Positions 1-7,479 of a DNA stretch of 16,974 bases are shown here, piece by piece. The translations under genes and the position numbers were made by a program. Location: positions 1 through 16,974 of the forward strand of contig SIBB01000025.1 of NCBI GenBank assembly GCA_009695395.1, given 5' to 3'. Origin of the DNA: Pedosphaera sp. (GTDB lineage Bacteria; Verrucomicrobiota; Verrucomicrobiia; Limisphaerales; SXTU01). The stretch's first letter is position 1. Each line of letters starts with the position of its first letter. The notes beneath the pieces were generated by a model, which saw nothing but the letters and a program-made list of their open reading frames with translations, searched no databases and was not told the DNA's origin.

Positions 1-208
1 TTGCTTTTGCGTCAGGTTCATTGCCGGTGACTTTGCCCCCTTTTGAGGGGTTGACAAGCATCGCTTTCTTGGCCCTCAAAAAATCTTTTTCAGATGCGAC
101 TATGCCGAGGGTTAGCCCCTGCGAGGCGTTCCTATGAGAATCTGAATTATTCGGTTTCGGTTTCCTCTTGCCGGGACACTTCCAAACCTCCCCGAACACC
201 CCTGACAC
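1..208 (-). CDS. Possible partial reading frame leaving the left edge (doubtful)
   Basis: Read on the minus strand, this frame has no stop from the TAA at 235-233 to the window edge. GTG codons at 208 and 199 and an ATG at 61 could serve as starts. The ATG at 61 has a GAGGG about 12 bases upstream, which is a loose Shine-Dalgarno candidate. The peptide after the ATG begins MLVNPSKGGKVTGNEPDAKA, hydrophilic and lysine-rich. I recognise no family. It lies downstream of the tRNA-Cys terminator, so it would need its own promoter. Integrases often sit beside tRNA genes, but nothing visible here shows an integrase. The frame may simply be chance. Nothing else is supported in positions 1-260. Confidence 0.2.
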   Translation of the reverse strand, partial: MSGVFGEVWKCPGKRKPKPNNSDSHRNASQGLTLGIVASEKDFLRAKKAMLVNPSKGGKVTGNEPDAKA

Positions 209-260
209 GGGTGGACTTGTTAGCAGTGGGCGTTAGCAGCAAGCCGTTTTCAGTCTGTCC

Positions 261-291
261 AAAAACCATAGACCCCTTGGTTCTATTGGTT
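261..291 (-). terminator. Intrinsic terminator of tRNA-Cys
   Basis: On the minus strand AACC(A)ATAGA pairs with TCTATGGTT, a stem of nine pairs with one bulged base and a nine-base loop. It is followed directly by a run of T (GGTTTTT). It begins 12 bases after the encoded CCA end of the tRNA, where a tRNA terminator would be expected. Confidence 0.6.
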
Positions 292-302
292 ATTTTGAAG
301 AT

Positions 303-377
303 TGGAGGCGAAGGTCGGAATCGAACCGACGGATGGGGCTTTTGCAGAGCCCTGCCTTACCACTTGGCTACTCCGCC
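303..377 (-). tRNA. tRNA-Cys (anticodon GCA)
   Basis: The minus strand folds as a complete tRNA. The acceptor stem is GGCGGAG paired with CTTCGCC with one G-U pair. The D arm contains AAGTGGTAAGGC. The anticodon stem-loop is GGGCT-CTGCAAA-AGCCC with anticodon GCA. The T arm is GTCGG-TTCGATT-CCGAC. The discriminator base is U73, an identity element of cysteine tRNAs, and CCA is encoded in the gene (305-303). A promoter-like pair lies upstream and a hairpin with a T run downstream, so it appears to be transcribed alone. Confidence 0.96.
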
Positions 378-391
378 CTAGGAGCGCCGGG

Positions 392-421
392 ACTGTAGGG
401 AAGCCCGCTGGAGCCGCGCAA
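392..421 (-). promoter_or_regulatory. Probable promoter of tRNA-Cys
   Basis: On the minus strand TTGCGC (421-416) is followed after 18 bases by TACAGT (397-392), 14 bases before the tRNA 5' end. Spacing and position fit a sigma-70-type promoter. The -35 match is moderate, and only the sequence supports it. Confidence 0.45.
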
Positions 422-537
422 GCTTTGTTAGCGCCATTGACCTGCTCTCAAGGTGACTCAAATTAAGAGTTAACAGAATGGTCTTCCTTGCGGACTCCGG
501 GACGCTTCCTGCATGCGGAGAGAATTCCGCGGCCGGA

Positions 538-1398
538 TCATTTTTTCTCCTGCTTTCTTAAAATCTCCGCGTGGACGCGGGCCACGTCGCCCATGTATCC
601 GTTTTCGTTGGCACGCTCGGCGGCTTTGAAAATGTGGTCGCGCGCCTGCTTCGCATCGCCAATGGCCTCGTAGTAGATGCCGAGGTAGAGGTGTGCGTAG
701 AAAAGCGGCTCGCCTGAACGGGTCTGGGCAGGGGCGGCTTTAGCGGCGGTGAGGACGTCCTCGGGCTTGGCCTTGCCGGCGAAGAGTTGATGGACTTGTG
801 CCATCGGCACGCGCCCGTCGCCTTCGATGGGAATCAAACCTTTCCGCGCTAGCTCGACTCCGTCTGCGCGCGCAGCGCAGAGGAAGTGCCAGACGGCGTT
901 CTCCACATCGTTCGAGTTCACGGTCTGGTGGATTTCAAACTGCTCCTTGCCGTCCTTGAAGCGGCCCGCGTAATAGAGCGAGATCCCGCGCTGCCAGTGC
1001 TGTGGCTTCTGGTCGGGGACGAGTTTAAGAAACTGGTCGAAGTCGGCGACGGACTCGGCGATTTTTCCGAGCTTGAAGTGCGCCTCGCCGCGCGCCTGCC
1101 AGGCGGACGAGGACTTTGGGTCGAGTTTGATGACCTCGGAGTAGTCGGCGACGGCCTTCGCGTGCTGGCGCTGGTTGACGTGGAGTTGCGCGCGAAGGAA
1201 CCAGCTTTGCGGCTGCTTGGGGGCGGCCTCGGTGAGCTTGGTGGCGAGGGCGAGGGCAGCGGGTATGTCGCCCTTGCGATAGGCAGCGATGGCTTCCTGC
1301 GCGAGTTCGCTGGTGTCGGCTTCCTTTGGGCGGACGGGTTGGGCGGAGGCGTGGGCCACGGCGAGGAGTGTGGTGAGGGCGAGAGCGATGGATTTCAT
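538..1398 (-). CDS. Secreted tetratricopeptide-repeat protein
   Basis: A 286-residue protein with an N-terminal signal peptide (residues 1-19, ending AHASA) and tandem TPR helices. The clearest units are at about 31-61, 62-95 (PQSWFLRAQLHVNQ...VIKLDP), 96-129 (SSAWQARGEAHFKLG...FLKLVP) and 130-160. Another helical pair with TPR character lies near 230-265 (AHLYLGIYYEAIGDAKQARDHI). TPRs form protein-binding solenoids, so it is probably a periplasmic or envelope scaffold. No catalytic residues are visible and the partner is unknown. It starts 12 bases after the CBM9-like gene on the same strand, so the two are probably co-transcribed. The bases before the ATG (CTTTACC) hold no Shine-Dalgarno sequence. 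Family assignment is firm, specific role unknown. Confidence 0.85.
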   Translation of the reverse strand: MKSIALALTTLLAVAHASAQPVRPKEADTSELAQEAIAAYRKGDIPAALALATKLTEAAPKQPQSWFLRAQLHVNQRQHAKAVADYSEVIKLDPKSSSAWQARGEAHFKLGKIAESVADFDQFLKLVPDQKPQHWQRGISLYYAGRFKDGKEQFEIHQTVNSNDVENAVWHFLCAARADGVELARKGLIPIEGDGRVPMAQVHQLFAGKAKPEDVLTAAKAAPAQTRSGEPLFYAHLYLGIYYEAIGDAKQARDHIFKAAERANENGYMGDVARVHAEILRKQEKK

Positions 1399-1410
1399 GG
1401 TAAAGAAAGG

Positions 1411-2166
1411 TCACCGAGCGGACGTGACGAACTTGAGACGGCAGTAATCTTCGTAACGATGGAAAGACGGCAGCGTGAGCGGCGCGCAGCTCGTGAGGTC
1501 TGGCGCATCGAAGTTCTTCGAGTAGTCATAGCGGCACAGGGCGAAGCGCCAGGTGTCGCCCGTTTTCGGCCCGCCGTTGGTGCGGTGAAAGTCCTTCCAC
1601 GGGATGCGCCCCTCGACGGACCAGCCTGTGTCGTTGTCCCGCCAGTTGTTCAAGGTCCCGCGCAGCAGCACGCCCGTCTTCATCGCGAACTTACCGTCCT
1701 CGGTCGAGCTGAGAGCGCGCCGCAAGCCACCCGCGCCGCGCGAGGGCATGAAGCAGTGGAACTGCGCGTTGAGCGGGTTGATTTGGAATTCGTAGTAGGC
1801 GTTGCTCTGCTCACTCGGCTTGAAGAACAGCTCGAAGACGTCGTTGTCCCAAAGGTGGCCGTTGGTTTTGCGCTCGTCGGCGTAGAGGTCGGCGTCCTCC
1901 ATCTCGGCGTGGAAGTAAAGGTATTCGTCGTCCCAGAGCAGGCGGGCCTTAGTCGCGGTCTTGCTGGGACGCTTGGCCCAGAATGCGCCGAATGACTTGA
2001 TGACGACCGCTTGCTGCCAAGCGGGTTCGTCGGCCTTGCCATCGAGTTTGATGGGACCCGTGGCACGGCGGCATTCGTGGTCCGTGGGAATCTCGAAGGG
2101 CGCGGCGGCGGCACTGGCAGATGCAACAAGACCGAGCAACAGGCCGATGAGCAAAACGGGCTTCAT
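1411..2166 (-). CDS. Secreted carbohydrate-binding family 9-like protein
   Basis: A 251-residue protein with a signal peptide (about residues 1-22, LLIGLLLGLVASASAAAA). The rest reads as a CBM9-like beta-sandwich: the opening LDGKADEPAWQQA, then LLWDDEYLYFHAEMEDADLYA, LWDNDVFELFFKP, YYEFQINPLNAQF, and WSVEGRIPWKDF near the end. These are the usual landmarks of the family. CBM9 modules bind glycan ends. Here the module stands alone with no attached glycoside hydrolase, so it may bind polysaccharide or have another envelope role. The start is chosen at ATG 2166; a TTG two codons upstream is in frame but would add only two residues. A -10-like TATCGT ends six bases before this ATG. Probably the first gene of a pair with the TPR gene. 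Confidence 0.85.
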   Translation of the reverse strand: MKPVLLIGLLLGLVASASAAAAPFEIPTDHECRRATGPIKLDGKADEPAWQQAVVIKSFGAFWAKRPSKTATKARLLWDDEYLYFHAEMEDADLYADERKTNGHLWDNDVFELFFKPSEQSNAYYEFQINPLNAQFHCFMPSRGAGGLRRALSSTEDGKFAMKTGVLLRGTLNNWRDNDTGWSVEGRIPWKDFHRTNGGPKTGDTWRFALCRYDYSKNFDAPDLTSCAPLTLPSFHRYEDYCRLKFVTSAR

Positions 2167-2172
2167 CCGCAA

Positions 2173-2201
2173 ACGATAGGAACCAATCGCCGGTGCGTAA
2201 A
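2173..2201 (-). promoter_or_regulatory. Candidate promoter of the CBM9-like gene
   Basis: On the minus strand TTTACG (2201-2196) is followed after 17 bases by TATCGT (2178-2173), with only six bases to the ATG at 2166. If real, transcription would start at or next to the start codon, giving a leaderless or nearly leaderless mRNA. Confidence 0.4.
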
Positions 2202-2242
2202 TCTTGAACTTGCCCGGTGCTTCTGGCGGCCAAAACCCCGAA

Positions 2243-2270
2243 TTGACTGACTCCTGCCCGCCGCTATGCT
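2243..2270 (+). promoter_or_regulatory. Probable promoter of the pgk cluster
   Basis: TTGACT (2243-2248) is followed after 16 bases by TATGCT (2265-2270). Both are close to the sigma-70 consensus. The pgk ATG is 12 bases further on and has no Shine-Dalgarno sequence, so the leader would be only a few bases long. It is divergent from the CBM9-like gene's candidate promoter within the same 116-base intergenic region. Confidence 0.55.
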
Positions 2271-2282
2271 CCGCGTCTCTTT

Positions 2283-3539
2283 ATGGCGAAGCTGACAGTC
2301 CGAGATCTGAATGTGCGTAACAAGCGCGTCTTCGTGCGCGTGGATTACAATGTCCCGATGGAGGAGAAGGACGGGCAGATGGTCATCAACGACGCCACTC
2401 GCATCAAGGAAACTCTCCCCACGCTCGACCTGCTCATCGCCGGCGGTGCGCGAATTATCCTCGCCGCCCACCTCGGTCGGCCCAAGGGCAAGCGTGAGCC
2501 GTCCATGTCCCTGCGCCCCGTCGCAGCCAAGCTGGCGGACCTCATCAACCGGCCCGTCGCCTTCGTGGACGACTGCATCGGCGAGAAGGTCGAGAAGACC
2601 GTGGGCGCGCTGAAGGAAGGCGACATCCTCGTGCTGGAGAACACTCGCTATTACGACCAGGAAGAGGCCAACGAACCTGCGTTCTCCGAGCAGCTTGCCA
2701 AGGTCGCGGACATTTACGTGAACGACGCGTTCGGCGCGGCGCACCGGGCGCACGCGAGCACCGAAGGCGTGGCGCGCGTGGTCGCGGCGCGTGGTGGGCA
2801 GTGCGCTGCAGGCCTGCTCATGGAGCGCGAGCTGAAGTTCCTCGGCGACGAGTTGGAAGCCCCGGCGCGGCCCTTCGTCGTCATCCTCGGCGGCGCGAAA
2901 GTGTCGGACAAGATTCGCGTCATTGACCGCCTGCTGGAGAAGGCCGACACGATTCTCATCGGCGGCGCGATGGCCTACACCTTCAAGCTCGCAATGGGCT
3001 ACGGCGTCGGCAAATCACTCGTCGAGCCGGACGCCACCCGCACCGCCGTCCGCGCGCTGGCCAAGGCCGCTGACCGGGGCGTGAAGTTTCTCCTCCCGAC
3101 CGACAACGTCGTCGCCACGCCCGTGGACAGCGGCAAGGTCAACAAAAAGGGCCGCGCCGTCTTCGAGTTCACCAACCCGCGCGTGAACGCCGGCGCAGAC
3201 ATCGCCGACGCGGACGAGGGCTTCGACATCGGCCCGGCGACGGCTGCGCGTTACGCGTCGGTCGTGCGCGGCGCGAAGACCGTGTTGTGGAACGGCCCGA
3301 TGGGGATGTTCGAGGACAAGCGATTTGCGGAGGGCACCAATGTCGTCGCGCTTGCGGTGGTGGAAGCCACGCAGAAGCACGGCGCGAAGACCATCATCGG
3401 CGGCGGTGACAGCGTGAAGGCGCTGAACCAAGCCGGCCTCGGTGACCAAGTGACGTTCATGAGCACCGGCGGCGGCGCGAGTCTCGAGTTCCTCGAAGGC
3501 AAGGAACTGCCGGGTGTGGCGGCGCTGACGAACAAGTAA
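2283..3539 (+). CDS. pgk: Phosphoglycerate kinase
   Basis: A 418-residue cytoplasmic enzyme that transfers phosphate between 1,3-bisphosphoglycerate and ADP in glycolysis, and the reverse in gluconeogenesis. The N-terminal substrate domain shows VRVDYNVP (19-25), AAHLGRPKG (61-69) and YVNDAFGAAHRAHAST (145-160). The nucleotide domain shows ILGGAKVSDKI (201-211), NGPMGMFE, GGGDSVKAL, and STGGGASLEFLEG near the C terminus. Length is normal, slightly longer than the roughly 390-400 residues usual in bacteria. It heads the cluster with tpiA 30 bases downstream, a common pairing of lower-glycolysis genes. No Shine-Dalgarno sequence precedes the ATG; a good promoter lies immediately upstream. Confidence 0.98.
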   Translation: MAKLTVRDLNVRNKRVFVRVDYNVPMEEKDGQMVINDATRIKETLPTLDLLIAGGARIILAAHLGRPKGKREPSMSLRPVAAKLADLINRPVAFVDDCIGEKVEKTVGALKEGDILVLENTRYYDQEEANEPAFSEQLAKVADIYVNDAFGAAHRAHASTEGVARVVAARGGQCAAGLLMERELKFLGDELEAPARPFVVILGGAKVSDKIRVIDRLLEKADTILIGGAMAYTFKLAMGYGVGKSLVEPDATRTAVRALAKAADRGVKFLLPTDNVVATPVDSGKVNKKGRAVFEFTNPRVNAGADIADADEGFDIGPATAARYASVVRGAKTVLWNGPMGMFEDKRFAEGTNVVALAVVEATQKHGAKTIIGGGDSVKALNQAGLGDQVTFMSTGGGASLEFLEGKELPGVAALTNK

Positions 3540-3569
3540 TTTCTCAACCCACTTCAACTCATCTCAACG

Positions 3570-4334
<765 letters not shown>

Positions 4335-4349
4335 GAGAACAAGTGAACC

Positions 4350-4397
4350 ACTGGCCCGCACTAATAGGTGCGCAGTGCTTGTTTCATTAGTGCCAGT
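4350..4397. repeat. Small inverted repeat between tpiA and secG (CACTAAT/ATTAGTG)
   Basis: CACTAAT (4359-4365) is the reverse complement of ATTAGTG (4386-4392), and the flanks ACTGG (4350-4354) and CCAGT (4393-4397) also pair across a four-base bulge. The loop is about 20 bases. Another ATTAGTG follows just downstream of the hairpin (from about 4405). There is no T run, so it is not a standard intrinsic terminator. It may be an mRNA structure or a copy of a small repeat that also appears at 6668-6717. Confidence 0.45.
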
Positions 4398-4447
4398 CAG
4401 TGCAGATTAGTGGTTAGTTGAATCGCGGTTTCCTGAAAGACAAGACT

Positions 4448-4966
4448 ATGAGTTTCGTTGCCGGACTTTTGACCGCTGTCCTCGTGCTGGACAGCCTGTT
4501 CCTCATCCTCCTCATCCTCGTGCAGCTTCCGAAGAAGGAAGCCGGCGTGGGCCAAGCCTTCGGCGGCGGCGCGACCGATGCGCTCTTCGGCGCGGGCACC
4601 GGCAATGCGCTGACCAACATGACCAAGTATGCCGCCGGCATCTTCCTCACTCTGTGCCTCGTGCTTTACATCATGGGCGGCCAAGCTCGGAAGGCTGGCA
4701 GCGGCGTGCGCGACGCACTTAAGAAAGAGCAGACAGGCTCCGTGCTGCCGCCGAAAGCTCCGGCACCGACCACGCTCACTGCTCCGCCCGTGGCATTGCC
4801 GCCGAAATCTATTCTCAACACCGCACCTGTCGCAACGAACGCCCCGGCTGCCAAGACCGCTCCTGCCTCAGCGCCGACTTTGCTAACCGCGACCAACGCG
4901 GCTGCACCGAAGGCCAGCGCGCCAGTCACGACTCCGCCCTCGACAACGCCTCCGGCAAAAAAATAA
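4448..4966 (+). CDS. secG: Preprotein translocase subunit SecG
   Basis: A small membrane subunit of the SecYEG channel that promotes SecA-driven export. The sequence has the SecG plan: transmembrane helix 1 at about residues 4-26, a conserved loop KKEAGVGQAFGGGATDALFG (29-48), and transmembrane helix 2 at about 62-78. A tail of about 80 residues, rich in Ala, Pro and Thr, follows (90-172) and would be cytoplasmic or disordered. The core family is about 75-110 residues, so the tail makes this one long. The ATG at 4448 is preferred over a TTG at 4418 because it starts right at the first helix and has GAAAGACAAG upstream. It sits in the pgk-tpiA-secG order often seen in bacteria. Confidence 0.92.
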   Translation: MSFVAGLLTAVLVLDSLFLILLILVQLPKKEAGVGQAFGGGATDALFGAGTGNALTNMTKYAAGIFLTLCLVLYIMGGQARKAGSGVRDALKKEQTGSVLPPKAPAPTTLTAPPVALPPKSILNTAPVATNAPAAKTAPASAPTLLTATNAAAPKASAPVTTPPSTTPPAKK

Positions 4967-4976
4967 CTTCGGCCTC

Positions 4977-6674
4977 ATGCCGACCAAGCCAAACGCCCTG
5001 AGCCAACTGCTCCGGGCGTTTTGCTTTTCCCCTCCTGCTCCTCTGAGCGGCGGCGGAAAGAGCAGGAGTTTCGCGCTCCGCGCCTTTTGCCTTTTACCTT
5101 TTGCCTTTTGCCTTCTCCTCTTGGGCTGCACCCGCTCCGACCCGCCCGCAGACCTCGTCCTCATCAACGGCGCGGAGCCCGACTCCCTCGACCCCGCCAT
5201 CATCTCCACGCAAACGGAGATGCGCATCGTGAAGGCGCTCTTCGAGGGTCTCACGCGACTGGAAGGCAAGAACGCCACTGCCGAACCCGCGCTCGCGCAG
5301 CGCTGGGACATGTCACCCGATGGCGCGGTTTACACCTTTCACCTCCGCACGAACGCCGTCTGGTCCACCGGCCAGCCCATCACCGCGGAAGATGTCGTCT
5401 GGTCGTGGCGGCGCGCGCTCGACCCCGTGACCGGGGCGGAATACGCCAGCCAGCTTTTCTTCATCAAGGGTGCGGAGGATTACTCCACGGGCAAGACCAA
5501 TGCCGCCACCGGCAAGCCCTTCACGCCCGATGACATCGCCGTGCGCGCACTCGACCCGCACACGCTGCGCGTCGAGTTGATTGGCCCGACCGCCTTCTTC
5601 CTCGACCTCTGCGCGTTCCCGACGCTCGCGGTCGTGCCGCGATTCTGGATTGAAAAGCACGGCGACCGCTGGCTCCTCTCGCAGCCCGTGCCGTGCAATG
5701 GGACTTACACCATCGAGTTCTGGCGGCTCAACGACCGCGTTCGACTACGGCGCAATTCTCGCCACTGGGACGCCGCGAACATCTGCAGCGAACTCGTGGA
5801 CTTCCTCCCCATCAAGTCCTCGACCACCGCGCTCAACCTCTACGAGACCGGCGCGGCGGACGTCATCTGGGACAAGAACCTTGTGCCGAACGAACTAATG
5901 GACGTGCTGGGCAAGCGTCCCGACTGCCACAAGTTCGACTACCTCGGCGCCTACTTCTTCCGCTTCAACGTGAAGCGCAAGCCCTTCACCGACGTGCGCG
6001 TGCGCAAGGCCTTCGCCCTCGCGGTGGACCGGCAGAAGCTCGTCCACAAAATCACCCGCAGCGGCGAGACGCCGACCTCGCACTTCACGCCGAAAGGCAT
6101 GGGCGTCTATGAGCCGCCCGACGGCTGGGGCTACGACCCCGAGCAGGCGCGCAAGCTTCTCGCCGAGGCCGGTTTCCCCGGTGGTAAGGACTTCCCGCCT
6201 TTCCACTACCTCTTCAAGACCGACAAGCTCGACGAGCAGGTGGGCGTGGAGTTGCAGGAGATTTGGCGCAAGGAACTCGGCGTGAAGATGGAGCTGCGTG
6301 CGATGGAGCCGAAGGTTTATTACAGTGCTCAGAGCGCGCTGGACTACGACCTGAGCCGCAGCAGTTGGATCGGCGACTACAACGACCCGAACACGTTCCT
6401 CGACATGTTCATGAGTGGCAGCGGCAACAACCGCACGGGCTGGTCAAACCCGACCTACGACAACCTCATCCGCACCGCCAACCTCCAGACCGACCCGAAG
6501 CAACGCGCCGCGCTCCTCCGCCAGGCCGAGACGCTGCTCATCCGCGACGACCTCCCCATCGTGCCGCTGTGGTTCTACGCCGGCGTGAACTTCTTCGACC
6601 CGAAACGCATCGAAGGCATCCACGCGAACCTGCTCGATGAACATCCCATCCACACCATCCGCAGGAAGAAGTGA
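4977..6674 (+). CDS. Peptide ABC transporter substrate-binding lipoprotein (OppA-like, SBP family 5)
   Basis: A 565-residue extracytoplasmic solute-binding protein of family 5, which usually binds oligopeptides for an ABC importer. A hydrophobic run at 33-50 leads into the lipobox LLLG-Cys51, so it should be a lipoprotein. Family landmarks are NGAEPDSLDPAI at the mature N terminus, the ALAVDRQKLV helix, and the WIGDYNDPNTFLDMF region. The only ATG before the lipobox is at 4977, 10 bases after secG. It gives an unusually long n-region of about 32 residues, and a strong intrinsic terminator (4994-5028) lies inside those codons. A later non-ATG start is therefore possible. The signal peptide is encoded by a TTTTGCC-type heptamer repeat. 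No permease or ATPase genes are adjacent. Confidence 0.9.
   Translation: MPTKPNALSQLLRAFCFSPPAPLSGGGKSRSFALRAFCLLPFAFCLLLLGCTRSDPPADLVLINGAEPDSLDPAIISTQTEMRIVKALFEGLTRLEGKNATAEPALAQRWDMSPDGAVYTFHLRTNAVWSTGQPITAEDVVWSWRRALDPVTGAEYASQLFFIKGAEDYSTGKTNAATGKPFTPDDIAVRALDPHTLRVELIGPTAFFLDLCAFPTLAVVPRFWIEKHGDRWLLSQPVPCNGTYTIEFWRLNDRVRLRRNSRHWDAANICSELVDFLPIKSSTTALNLYETGAADVIWDKNLVPNELMDVLGKRPDCHKFDYLGAYFFRFNVKRKPFTDVRVRKAFALAVDRQKLVHKITRSGETPTSHFTPKGMGVYEPPDGWGYDPEQARKLLAEAGFPGGKDFPPFHYLFKTDKLDEQVGVELQEIWRKELGVKMELRAMEPKVYYSAQSALDYDLSRSSWIGDYNDPNTFLDMFMSGSGNNRTGWSNPTYDNLIRTANLQTDPKQRAALLRQAETLLIRDDLPIVPLWFYAGVNFFDPKRIEGIHANLLDEHPIHTIRRKK
4994..5028 (+). terminator. Intrinsic terminator after secG
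   Basis: CGCCCTGAGC (4994-5003) pairs with GCTCCGGGCG (5009-5018) in a ten-position stem with one mismatch and a CAACT loop, followed by TTTTGCTTTT. It should end most pgk-tpiA-secG transcripts. It overlaps the first annotated codons of the binding-protein gene, which is unusual. Confidence 0.7.
5082..5116 (+). repeat. Heptamer tandem repeat (GCCTTTT)n inside a signal-peptide region
   Basis: Five consecutive seven-base units begin at 5082, 5089, 5096, 5103 and 5110. Three are exact GCCTTTT, one has A for the first G, and the last has one change near its end. In the binding-protein frame they encode an alternating AFCLLPF-type hydrophobic peptide, the core of the lipoprotein signal. Seven is not a multiple of three, so gain or loss of one unit would shift the frame. 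Confidence 0.8.
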
Positions 6675-6717
6675 TTAGTCAGGACCGACGCCGTGGCCGC
6701 TGAGCACTAATCACTTC
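6668..6717. repeat. 12-base inverted repeat spanning both stop codons of convergent genes
   Basis: GAAGTGATTAGT (6668-6679) is the exact reverse complement of ACTAATCACTTC (6706-6717). The stop codon of the binding-protein gene (6672-6674) and that of rdgB (6713-6711 on the minus strand) lie in opposite arms. The loop is 26 bases. There is no clear T run, so termination is only possible, not shown. The core ATTAGT/ACTAAT matches the repeat at 4350-4397. Confidence 0.6.
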
Positions 6718-7403
6718 CCTCCGCTTCGGCCAAACCACTCCCTCAGCCCCGCCAACGCCTTCGCCCGGTGGCTGATCCCATGCTTCACGTCCTCTCCCAG
6801 TTCGGCGAAGGACTGGTCGCGTCCAGTGGGAATGAACAACGGATCGTAGCCGAAGCCACCTTTGCCACGCGGGGCAAAATCAATCCACCCCTCGCACGCC
6901 CCGTCGAACAAGTGCGGCTCTTTCTGGCCATCCCCGCTGGGGAAAAACTCCACCAATGCCAGCGCGCAGCGGAAGCGCGCGGTCCGCTTCTCCCGCGGCA
7001 CGGTCACCAGCAACCGCAACAGCTTCGCGTTGTTGTCCGCGTCCGGGCTGTTGCCGTCCCTACCCGATTCCATCGCTGCGAACCGCGCGGAATGGACGCC
7101 GGGCGCGCCGCCCAGCGCGTCCACCTCCAGACCGGAGTCGTCCGCCAGGACGAACGTGCGCGCGGCCCCGATAGTGGGGCGGCCGTCCTGGCTGCCTCCG
7201 GCCTGCAAGGAAGCAGCCAGCCAGTGGGACAACGACTCCGCCTTCTTGAGCGCATTGCCCGCGAACGTGTCCGCGTCCTCGACGGCGATCGGAGCGGCGG
7301 GGAATTCCGCAAGCAATGGCCGACACGCAAAGCCGGTGCCGAGGATGGCCTGGATTTCCGCGACCTTGTGCGCGTTGCGCGTGGCGATGAGCAGCGTCGT
7401 CAT
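6711..7403 (-). CDS. rdgB: XTP/dITP diphosphatase (RdgB/HAM1 family)
   Basis: A 230-residue enzyme that hydrolyses ITP, dITP and XTP to monophosphates, keeping deaminated purines out of nucleic acids. Motifs are all present: ATRNAHKVAEI (7-17), LADDSGLEVDALGGAPGVHSARFA (86-109, metal and substrate site), NNAKLL (124-129), FGYDPLF (184-190) and KHGISHRAKAL (207-217). It is about 30 residues longer than typical members. The extra length is largely at about 62-84, between the NALKKA helix and LADDSG, with a smaller addition near 111-121. The first insert coincides with two DNA hairpins. The gene is last in a minus-strand series, 76 bases after the glycosyltransferase, and convergent with the binding-protein gene. 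No Shine-Dalgarno sequence is seen. Confidence 0.95.
   Translation of the reverse strand: MTTLLIATRNAHKVAEIQAILGTGFACRPLLAEFPAAPIAVEDADTFAGNALKKAESLSHWLAASLQAGGSQDGRPTIGAARTFVLADDSGLEVDALGGAPGVHSARFAAMESGRDGNSPDADNNAKLLRLLVTVPREKRTARFRCALALVEFFPSGDGQKEPHLFDGACEGWIDFAPRGKGGFGYDPLFIPTGRDQSFAELGEDVKHGISHRAKALAGLREWFGRSGGK
7165..7220. repeat. Two adjacent hairpins forming an in-frame insert in rdgB
   Basis: CTGGCTGC (7188-7195) pairs with GCAGCCAG (7213-7220). Next to it GCCCC (7165-7169) pairs with GGGGC (7176-7180). Together they encode residues about 62-80 of RdgB, the segment absent from typical relatives. This is consistent with a small palindromic element that entered the gene without breaking the frame. 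Confidence 0.45.
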
Positions 7404-7479
7404 GCCGCGAGGCTACAACGACTGACGGACGCGATACAGGCGCGAGATCGGCGCGGTGAGCACCGAGTCGCTCCCGCCA

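Noticed and set aside
886..1995. A 369-codon plus-strand frame across the TPR and CBM9-like genes
   Set aside because: It crosses two minus-strand genes that both have signal peptides and family motifs. The predicted protein is compositionally odd and unrecognisable.
5032..5068. CTCCTGCTC/GAGCAGGAG inverted repeat after the secG terminator
   Set aside because: A nine-base stem with a 19-base loop and no T run; it may be chance or part of the repeat-rich segment, so no function was assigned.
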